A stretch of DNA of 36,340 bases, taken from positions 1-36,340 of the forward strand of contig JAHBWD010000077.1 in the NCBI GenBank assembly GCA_019637175.1, read 5' to 3'. A program made the position numbers and the translations under genes. The notes below the pieces were generated by a model. The model was given only the letters and a program-made list of their open reading frames with translations, made no database searches and was not told the DNA's origin. This DNA is from Labilithrix sp. Its GTDB lineage: Bacteria; Myxococcota_A; Polyangia; Polyangiales; Polyangiaceae. Shown here in pieces: positions 17,898 to 23,765 of this stretch. Numbering within the stretch: position 1 is the stretch's first letter; each line of letters begins with the position of its first letter.

Positions 17898-18725
17898 TCA
17901 GTAGCACGCGACGTCGTCGTTCGTCGCGTTCGGGGTGCCTTTTTTCCCCGGTCTCCACTCGTCGAACGTGAGGCTCCAGCGCTGCCAGTCGGCGCGGACG
18001 TTCCACGCGCAGTCGTCGGGGAACGCGAGCGTTCGGCCGGGCTCGAGGTTGCTGAAGGCCGGGTAAGTGAGGTTGTCGACGGTCGTCGCGCCCATTTTGA
18101 GGATGACGGAGTCGCCGTCGTTCTTGAGGACGTCGGTCGCGTTCCAGGCGAAGAGCTTGCCGTCTCGGGCGGCGCCGTTGTTCTTCACGGGATCGGCGGT
18201 GTCGGCGACGATGAACATCCCCTTGGGCGCGAGCTCGAAGTCTTCCGTCACGGTGACGCTGTTGGCCGGGAGCGCGCCGCGCGGCGACTCGATCACGAGT
18301 CCCTTGAGGTTCAGCCAGCAGTCGCGCGTGCTGCGGATCTCGACCCACTCGCCGTCGTCGGCCGATCCGGCGCGCGAGGCGATCATCAGCTCGACGATCG
18401 CGAGGTCTCCCGCGACGAGCGGCCCCGGGCAGTACACCTTCGGGAGCGTTCCGCCCTCGTCCGGGCCTGCGTCGACGCGGCCGCCGTCCTTGTTGGCCGC
18501 CGGGCGCGCGCCCGCGCCGAACGCGCCGCTGTCCGGGTTGGTCGTCGGCTCGATCGGCTGCTGCTCCTGCCCCGTCTCGTCGTCGTAGAAGTCGTCGCCC
18601 GGCTCCATCGGCGTGCGCTTCTTCTTGCCAGTCGCGCCGGTCTCCGCCGCGCACGCGAACAAGAAGGCTGCCCCGGTGAAGAGGAGGAGCCCGGCACGCC
18701 ACGTTGCGAGAGGCGACAGTTCCAT
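17898..18725 (-). CDS. Predicted lipoprotein with lamin-tail-like domain
   Basis: This 275-aa protein has a lipoprotein signal (hydrophobic stretch ending FLFAC), then an acidic linker containing Asp-Asp-Glu and Asp-Gly-Gly runs. Residues ~100-270 look like a lamin-tail domain: IVELMIAS..., DGEWVEIRS, LNLKGLVIES and APKGMFIVADT follow the usual order of strands. Bacterial lamin-tail domains are found in secreted or surface proteins; the ligand is unknown. It is the first gene of a possible two-gene unit with rimO (13-nt gap), a pairing with no obvious functional logic. A Cys sits next to the C-terminus. Confidence 0.75.
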   Translation of the reverse strand: MELSPLATWRAGLLLFTGAAFLFACAAETGATGKKKRTPMEPGDDFYDDETGQEQQPIEPTTNPDSGAFGAGARPAANKDGGRVDAGPDEGGTLPKVYCPGPLVAGDLAIVELMIASRAGSADDGEWVEIRSTRDCWLNLKGLVIESPRGALPANSVTVTEDFELAPKGMFIVADTADPVKNNGAARDGKLFAWNATDVLKNDGDSVILKMGATTVDNLTYPAFSNLEPGRTLAFPDDCAWNVRADWQRWSLTFDEWRPGKKGTPNATNDDVACY

Positions 18726-18764
18726 CGCGCACGGAGGTGTAGCACCTACATGGGCGCACGCCAG

Positions 18765-18781
18765 AAAAAGCCGTTTTCGGC
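18765..18781 (-). terminator. Intrinsic terminator of the pyrC-carA operon
   Basis: Five bases past the carA stop, the minus strand reads GCCG-AAAA-CGGC followed directly by five T. The stem is short, extendable by one G-T pair, but it has the classic stem-loop plus U-tract order. Confidence 0.7.
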
Positions 18782-18786
18782 CTGTT

Positions 18787-19929
18787 TCAGCCGGTCATGA
18801 GGGTGGTGAAGCGGTCGAACAAGTAGAGAGAGTCGTGCGGCCCGGCGGCGGCCTCCGGGTGGTACTGGACGCTGAAGGCCTGGAGATCTTTGGCGGCGAG
18901 GCCTTCGCTGGTGCCGTCGTTCAGGTGGACGTGCGTGCTCGTCACGCCGGCAGGCAGCGACGCGAGATCGACGCAGAAGCCGTGGTTCTGCGTCGTGATC
19001 TCGATGCGGCCCGTGGCGAGATCCTTGACCGGCTGGTTCGCGCCGCGGTGACCGAACTTGAGCTTGTACGTCTTGCCGCCGAGGGCGAGCGCGAGGAGCT
19101 GGTGGCCGAGGCAGATCCCGAAGATCGGCTTCTTGCCGAGGAGGCCGCGGATCGTCTCGACCGCGTAGCCGACCGCGGCGGGATCGCCGGGGCCGTTCGA
19201 CAGAAAGACGCCGTCGGGCGCCATGCCGAGGATGTCGGACGCGCTCGTGCTCGCGGGCACGACGGTGACCCGACAGCCCGCGTCGACGAGGCAGCGCAGG
19301 ATGTTCTTCTTCACGCCGTAATCGATCGCGACGACGTGGTGCTCCTTCTTCTTCGCCGAGCTCGCCTGGCGCGATCCGTCGTCGACGCGCCACGCGCCGC
19401 GCCCCTCGGTGAACGTGTAGGGCGAAGGCGGCGTCACCTGCTTGACGAGATCGAGCCCCGACATGTCGGGGGCCTCGCGCGCGCGCCGCAGGAGCGCGTC
19501 GACGGGGCCCTCGCCGATCGCCGCGTTCTGCGCGCCGTGATCGCGCAGGTGGCGGGTGAGGCGCCGCGTGTCGACGCCGCCGATCGCGACGATCCCGTGC
19601 TGCGCGAGGTACGCGTCGAGCGTCTGCTCCGCGCGCCAGCTCGACGCGAGCGGGCTCGCGTCGCGCAGCACGAAGCCGGCGACCCGAGGCTTGCCGTCGA
19701 CCGACTCGGCGTCGGCCGCGTTCACGCCCACGTTGCCGATCTCCGGCGCCGTCATGACGACGATCTGCCCGGTGTAGGAGGGATCGGTGAGCACCTCCTG
19801 GTAGCCCGTCATCGTCGTGGTGAAGACGGCCTCGCCGGTCACGACGCCGCGCGCGCCGTACGGCTCGCCTTCGAAGACGGTCCCGTCCGCGAGGACGAGG
19901 TGGGCGCGTTCGTCGTTGCCTCGTTCCAT
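18787..19929 (-). CDS. carA: Carbamoyl-phosphate synthase small (glutaminase) subunit
   Basis: This 380-aa protein has the full CarA layout: an N-terminal domain (~1-150, opening LVLADGTVFEGEPYGA and TGYQEVLTDPSY) and a class I glutamine amidotransferase domain. The nucleophile Cys273 lies in GICLGHQ, with His357 and Glu359 in QYHPE. It hydrolyses glutamine and passes ammonia to CarB to make carbamoyl phosphate for pyrimidines and arginine. The ATG at 19929 was chosen for its match to CarA N-termini and a nearby AGGAAGAG. It starts 11 nt after pyrC. carB is not in the window and a terminator follows, so the large subunit must be encoded elsewhere. Confidence 0.97.
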   Translation of the reverse strand: MERGNDERAHLVLADGTVFEGEPYGARGVVTGEAVFTTTMTGYQEVLTDPSYTGQIVVMTAPEIGNVGVNAADAESVDGKPRVAGFVLRDASPLASSWRAEQTLDAYLAQHGIVAIGGVDTRRLTRHLRDHGAQNAAIGEGPVDALLRRAREAPDMSGLDLVKQVTPPSPYTFTEGRGAWRVDDGSRQASSAKKKEHHVVAIDYGVKKNILRCLVDAGCRVTVVPASTSASDILGMAPDGVFLSNGPGDPAAVGYAVETIRGLLGKKPIFGICLGHQLLALALGGKTYKLKFGHRGANQPVKDLATGRIEITTQNHGFCVDLASLPAGVTSTHVHLNDGTSEGLAAKDLQAFSVQYHPEAAAGPHDSLYLFDRFTTLMTG

Positions 19930-19940
19930 CGCGGCTCTTC

Positions 19941-21245
19941 CTAGGCCTTCGGCGCGGCGGCGTCGAACGCGACCGCTCCCGTGACGAGTGTCATGAGGAC
20001 CATCCCTTTGACCGTTTGCCCCATGAACGGCGTGTTGCGGCTCTTCGTGCGCAGGCGCTCGGGCGCGACGGTCCAGCTCCGGTTGGGATCGACGAGCGCG
20101 AGGTTCGCCTCCGCGCCCTCGCGGATCGCGCGCGCCGGAAGCCCCACGATCTTCGAGGGCGCGCGCGTCAGGGCGTCGACGACGCGCGCGAGCGGCAAGA
20201 GGCCCTTCTCCACGAGGCCGAGCATCAAAGGCACGCAGAGCTCGAGGCCGATCATCCCGGGCGCGGCCTCGCTCAGCTCGACTTGCTTGTCGAGGAGCGA
20301 GTGCGGCGCGTGATCGGTGGCGATGCAGTCGATCGTTCCGTCGGCGAGCGCTCCGCGCAGCGCGACGAGATCTTCGTCTTCTCGCAGGGGCGGGTTCACC
20401 TTGCACGCGGTGTCGTAGCCGATGAGCGACGCATCCGTGAGCAGGAGGTGATGCGGCGTGACCTCCGCCGTGACCTTGATGCCGCGCGACTTCGCCTCGC
20501 GGATGATCCGCACGGCGCCGAGCGTCGAGACGTGGGCGACGTGGTACTTCGCGCCGGTGTACTCGGCGAGCAGGACGTCGCGCGCGACGATCACGTCTTC
20601 GGCGACGCGCGGCCAGCCGCGCAGGCCGAGGCGCGTGCTCACGGCGCCCTCGTGCATCAGCGCGTCCTTCGTCAGCGCGTGATCTTCGGCGTGCTGAATC
20701 ACGGGGAGATCGAAGGTGTTCGCGTACTCGAGCGCCCGTCGCATGACGTCGCTCCGCGTGACGCAGAGGCCGTCGTCGCTCACGGCGACCGCGCCGGCGT
20801 CTCGCAGATCGGCCATCTCGGTGAGGCTCTCGCCCTTCTGCCCGACGGTGATCGCGCCGATCGGGTGGAGGCGCGCGCCGCCGACCGCCCGGGCGCGGTG
20901 CATGAGCAGCTCGGTGACCGCGCGGGTGTCGTTCACCGGGCGCGTGTTGGGCATCGCGCAGACGTCGGTGAAGCCTCCCGCGGCGGCGGCCGCGAGGCCG
21001 CTCGCGACGTCTTCCTTGCCCTCCTGACCGGGCTCGCGCAGGTGCGCGTGCATGTCGGTCAGCCCGGGCACGAGGAGCGCGCCCGCGACCTCGATGATCC
21101 GAACACGCTCGCCCGCGAGGCCGTCGCCTGCGCCCGGGCCGACGCGCGTGATCGTTCGGCCCTCGACCACGACGTCCACCTCGCGATCGAGATCGCACGA
21201 CGGATCGACCGCGCGGACACGACGAAAGACGAGGGCCTCGTGCAT
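19941..21245 (-). CDS. pyrC: Dihydroorotase, class I
   Basis: This 434-aa amidohydrolase has DMHAHLREPGQEGKED with metal ligands His66 and His68, His185, His238 and Asp311 (ATDHAPH). The HLREPG motif and the length fit class I dihydroorotases. It cyclises carbamoyl aspartate to dihydroorotate in the cytoplasm. The ATG at 21245 gives a normal N-terminus; the longer open frame upstream is Arg-rich and unlike the family. carA lies 11 nt downstream. There is no pyrB beside it, although class I enzymes are often encoded next to pyrB. Confidence 0.95.
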   Translation of the reverse strand: MHEALVFRRVRAVDPSCDLDREVDVVVEGRTITRVGPGAGDGLAGERVRIIEVAGALLVPGLTDMHAHLREPGQEGKEDVASGLAAAAAGGFTDVCAMPNTRPVNDTRAVTELLMHRARAVGGARLHPIGAITVGQKGESLTEMADLRDAGAVAVSDDGLCVTRSDVMRRALEYANTFDLPVIQHAEDHALTKDALMHEGAVSTRLGLRGWPRVAEDVIVARDVLLAEYTGAKYHVAHVSTLGAVRIIREAKSRGIKVTAEVTPHHLLLTDASLIGYDTACKVNPPLREDEDLVALRGALADGTIDCIATDHAPHSLLDKQVELSEAAPGMIGLELCVPLMLGLVEKGLLPLARVVDALTRAPSKIVGLPARAIREGAEANLALVDPNRSWTVAPERLRTKSRNTPFMGQTVKGMVLMTLVTGAVAFDAAAPKA

Positions 21246-21313
21246 CGGCTGCCGCGGAGTAGCACGCGCGCCCACCGCGCGAAAGCCTCGCGCGCGCTCG
21301 GCGCCGTCGCGCT

Positions 21314-21514
21314 TCAGCCGCCGTCGTCGGCCGCGTCGCCTGCGTCGGACGCCGACTCCGGCTCCCGGTCGAGCTCGGCGTCGCGCGTCGGAACGGCCGG
21401 AAGCGGCGGCTCCTCGACCTCGTAGTAGTCCCCGTCGATGCCGAGGACCGCGGCGCACGCCGTCGCGCCGATCGCGAGCACACCGATCGCACCCGCGCGC
21501 AAGATGCGACGCAT
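21314..21514 (-). CDS. Small predicted lipoprotein with acidic tail
   Basis: This 66-aa protein has a basic start, a hydrophobic core and a lipobox-like ATAC. After the Cys comes AAVLGIDGDYYEVEE, then an Asp/Glu/Ala/Gly-rich tail without structure. The sequence Cys-Ala-x-Val-Leu-Gly-aromatic/aliphatic-acidic recurs in the lipoprotein at 27734-29398. Its ATG overlaps the TGA of the TPR gene by one base (TGATG), so translation is coupled and the two products may act together at the inner membrane or periplasm. No function is recognised. Confidence 0.65.
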   Translation of the reverse strand: MRRILRAGAIGVLAIGATACAAVLGIDGDYYEVEEPPLPAVPTRDAELDREPESASDAGDAADDGG

Positions 21515-22170
21515 CAGAAGCGACCGCCGAATCCGGAGGCGTCGAGGCGGACGCCGCGCGTCGTCGCGCTCGCCCCGTCGTCGCGGACGACGAAGAAGAC
21601 GACCGCGCCGATCCCGAGCGCGGCGAGCACGAAGCCCACCGTGCTCACGGCGGCGAACGCCTGCCCGCGATCGGCCGCGCGCTTTCCCTCGCCGTCGCAC
21701 GCGAGCCCGCTACAGTGCGCGTCGATGTCGGACTTGGCGCTCATCGCGAGGCCTCCGCCGACGAGCCCCATCATCAAGCCGAGCGCGCCCACGCCGCCGG
21801 AGAGCGCGACGGGCACGGAGAGCCCGACGCGGTCCGGAGGCGCAGGCGTGGCTTCATGGCGCGGCGTGGTCTCGCGGCGCGGCGCGAGCGCGAGCTCGCT
21901 CGCCAGGCGCGTGTGCTCGGCGGCGCTCTCGGGCTTGCCCCATCGCTCCTCGCACTGCGCGAGCGCGAGGAGCGCGGCAGCCGAAGGATCGAGCGTCGCG
22001 ATCTCCTCGTAGATCGGGCACGCACGATCGTAGTCGCCCGCGGCGTCCGCCTCGCGCGCCTCCGCCTGGAGCGCGTCGACGTGCGCGTTCGGAGGCGCCG
22101 CAGCCGCCGAGGGCGCACGGAGCGCGAGGAGGACGAGCCCGGTCATCGCCGCAAAGCCCCACGATTTCAT
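21514..22170 (-). CDS. TPR protein with C-terminal double-helix membrane hairpin
   Basis: This 218-aa protein has a signal peptide (cleavage near Ala-Ala-Ala-Ala at 22-25), one or two TPR-like motifs (~30-95), a Pro/Thr linker and two transmembrane helices (~121-143 and ~173-196). The loop between them carries Cys153 and Cys158, and the second helix opens with STVGF. The same hairpin, with two Cys in the loop, occurs in the proteins at 26623-27687 and 29415-30437, so the three are paralogues; this one lacks an obvious PEGA repeat. It ends Gly-Gly-Arg-Phe. It is coupled to the small lipoprotein by TGATG overlap and diverges from the radical SAM gene across 63 nt. Confidence 0.8.
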   Translation of the reverse strand: MKSWGFAAMTGLVLLALRAPSAAAAPPNAHVDALQAEAREADAAGDYDRACPIYEEIATLDPSAAALLALAQCEERWGKPESAAEHTRLASELALAPRRETTPRHEATPAPPDRVGLSVPVALSGGVGALGLMMGLVGGGLAMSAKSDIDAHCSGLACDGEGKRAADRGQAFAAVSTVGFVLAALGIGAVVFFVVRDDGASATTRGVRLDASGFGGRF

Positions 22171-22204
22171 GCGGCCAACCAGGCTACCACGCGTGGATGG
22201 CCGC
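22171..22204. promoter_or_regulatory. Nested inverted repeat in divergent promoter region
   Basis: GCGGCCA at 22171-22177 pairs with TGGCCGC at 22198-22204, and between them lies the perfect palindrome CCACGCGTGG (22187-22196). The element abuts the TPR gene start and fills about half of the 63-nt gap before the radical SAM gene, so a shared operator is plausible. Confidence 0.4.
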
Positions 22205-22233
22205 ACCGCGCGTTCCTCGGTACGCTCCGCCCG

Positions 22234-23397
22234 ATGTCCGACGACGCGCGCTCGCCGCTCTTGCCCGCACCGCCCACGCGGCCCAAGGTCAACAGCATCG
22301 CGATCGAAGTGACCGCGCATTGCCAGCAGAAGTGCGACTACTGCTACAACGCGTGGCGCGAAGACAACGGCGCGGGCTTCGAGGCGGGCGCCGCGAAGAA
22401 GCTCCACGCGCGCGTCGACAAGCTGCTCCGCACGCTCGACGTCGATCACGTCACGATCACGGGAGGCGAGCCCTTCGCGCGGCGTGACGTCTTCGAGCTG
22501 CTCGATCTCGTTCGCGCGCGCGGCGTGCGCATCCAGATCATCTCGAACGGCGGCCTCGTCGACGACGCGCTCGCGAAGCGGCTCGCGCCGTACGACGTGT
22601 CGTACGTCCAGGTCACGCTCGACGGCCCCGACGCCGCGCTCCACGAAGAGCACGTGGGCGAGGGGCACTTCGAGCCGACGATCCGCGGCATCCGCGCGCT
22701 CGTCGCGCGCGAGATCCACGTCGTCGGCTGCGTCGTCGTCACGAGGAAGAACGCCGCGCGCGTCGGCGAGACGCTCGCGCTCTTCCGATCGCTCGGCGTC
22801 ACCGACATCGCGCTCTCGCGCTTCAGCCCCGCGGGCTACGCGACGAGCCACGCCGCCGCGCTCTTGCCGTCGCGCGACGATCTCTCGATCGCGTTCCGAC
22901 AGGCGCTGCCGTTCGCGCGAGGCGAGGATCTCCCCGGCGCGCCCGCGATGCGCGTGACGTGCACGATGCCGGTGCCGCCGTGCGCCGTCGAGGTCGAAGA
23001 GCTCGCGCCGCTTCGCTTCGGCACGTGCGCGGTCGGGACGTCGATGCAGGAGCTCGCGCTCGGCCCCGACGGGCGCCTCCGTCACTGCACCCTCCACGCG
23101 AAGGGCCTCGGCGGCGAGCGCGACGTCCTCGACGACGACGTCGATCCGGTCGCGATCGTGCGTGGCGCGGAGATCCGCGACTACAAGAAGACGCTCCCCG
23201 CGTTCTGCGAAGGATGCCTGCACGCGAGCACCTGCGGCGGCGGATGCGGCGCCGCCGCGGAGTGGGTGCTCGGCTCGCGCGCCTTGCCCGATCCGGTCGT
23301 GTGGCAGCACGTCGACGACGCCTTCGCGGCGCGCCTCGCCGAGCAACGCGCGCGGCGCGCCGACACTTCGAAGCGACGCCTCGAGGTGGTCGCGTGA
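22234..23397 (+). CDS. Radical SAM/SPASM domain enzyme, candidate peptide maturase
   Basis: This 387-aa protein has a canonical radical SAM CxxxCxxC (Cys30, Cys34, Cys37) and GGEP at 77-80. The C-terminal SPASM region has Cys265, Cys285 after GPDGRLRH, and the cluster CEGC...CGGGC (Cys325, 328, 334, 338) for auxiliary [4Fe-4S] clusters. Most characterised enzymes of this architecture modify peptides or proteins, for example by forming thioether or carbon-carbon links. The ATG at 22234 gives a compact N-terminus; upstream frame extension is Arg-rich antisense of pyrC and rejected. The stop overlaps the next gene's GTG by 4 nt, so this is the first gene of a tightly coupled three-gene operon. 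It differs from PqqE and anSME by lacking their surrounding genes; the exact reaction is unknown. Confidence 0.9.
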   Translation: MSDDARSPLLPAPPTRPKVNSIAIEVTAHCQQKCDYCYNAWREDNGAGFEAGAAKKLHARVDKLLRTLDVDHVTITGGEPFARRDVFELLDLVRARGVRIQIISNGGLVDDALAKRLAPYDVSYVQVTLDGPDAALHEEHVGEGHFEPTIRGIRALVAREIHVVGCVVVTRKNAARVGETLALFRSLGVTDIALSRFSPAGYATSHAAALLPSRDDLSIAFRQALPFARGEDLPGAPAMRVTCTMPVPPCAVEVEELAPLRFGTCAVGTSMQELALGPDGRLRHCTLHAKGLGGERDVLDDDVDPVAIVRGAEIRDYKKTLPAFCEGCLHASTCGGGCGAAAEWVLGSRALPDPVVWQHVDDAFAARLAEQRARRADTSKRRLEVVA

Positions 23398-23765
23398 GCG
23401 ACGATCCGCGTGACAAGGCGCGGCGCATCATCCTCGCGCGCCGGGCGCGCTTCGTCGCCGCGGCGGTGGCCGGCGTCGGCATCGCCTGCGGCAAGGATCA
23501 GGCGCCTCCGCAGCCGTGCCTGTCGGCGCCGCCGATCGAGCACGACGCGATGCCGCCCGAGCCGCCTCCGCAGCCGTGCTTGTCGGTCTTGCTCGGCTTC
23601 AACGACACGCTGCCCGAGGGCGGGATCGACGGCGGCGCCGACGCGTCGACCGACGGCGCGCCCCGCGACGCAGGATCGAAGAACGACGCGGGGCCGGCGG
23701 TCGGTCCGACGGCGCGCCCGATGCCCTGCCTGACGCCCGTGCGTCCGCCTCCGCAGAAGAAATGA
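23394..23765 (+). CDS. Small Cys/Pro-repeat protein, candidate substrate of flanking radical SAM enzymes
   Basis: This 123-aa protein starts at GTG (GTGA overlap with the upstream stop) and ends in ATGA overlap with the next start. A basic N-terminus with Arg-Arg pairs precedes a hydrophobic stretch ending GVGIAC, so it may be a lipoprotein or a leader with a Tat-like signal. Then come two 20-residue repeats sharing PPQPCLS and a later Asp-x-x-Pro, followed by an Asp/Gly/Ala linker, a third RPMPCLT and a Pro/Lys tail. I recognise no family. Location between two radical SAM genes makes it the likely substrate, with the Cys or neighbouring Pro/Leu residues as candidate sites. The alternative is an ordinary myxobacterial lipoprotein, since similar Asp-Ala-Gly linkers occur elsewhere in the window. 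Confidence 0.8.
   Translation: MSDDPRDKARRIILARRARFVAAAVAGVGIACGKDQAPPQPCLSAPPIEHDAMPPEPPPQPCLSVLLGFNDTLPEGGIDGGADASTDGAPRDAGSKNDAGPAVGPTARPMPCLTPVRPPPQKK
23504..23586 (+). repeat. Two near-identical 23-bp direct repeats, 60-bp period
   Basis: Positions 23504-23526 and 23564-23586 match at 22 of 23 bases and begin exactly 60 bp apart, in frame. They encode the PPQPCLS cores. The only difference is a synonymous C/T in the Leu codon. A shorter third match to the first ten bases occurs at the 3' end of the gene. Confidence 0.9.

Noticed and set aside
11182..22196. CACGCGTG core shared by palindromes at 11182-11191 and 22187-22196 as a common regulon
   Set aside because: An 8-mer of this composition is expected about once or twice in a window this size, and the flanking bases differ.
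21052..22233. Long N-terminal extension of the radical SAM gene
   Set aside because: The upstream part is antisense of pyrC and of the TPR gene and is Arg-rich; the ATG at 22234 gives a normal radical SAM start.
23621..23700. Asp-Ala-Gly/Asp-Gly run in the small protein as proof that the PCMT-like domain targets it
   Set aside because: Similar runs occur in the lipoproteins at 21314, 17898 and 27734 and in the spermidine-synthase-like tail, so this is a general linker style and not specific evidence.
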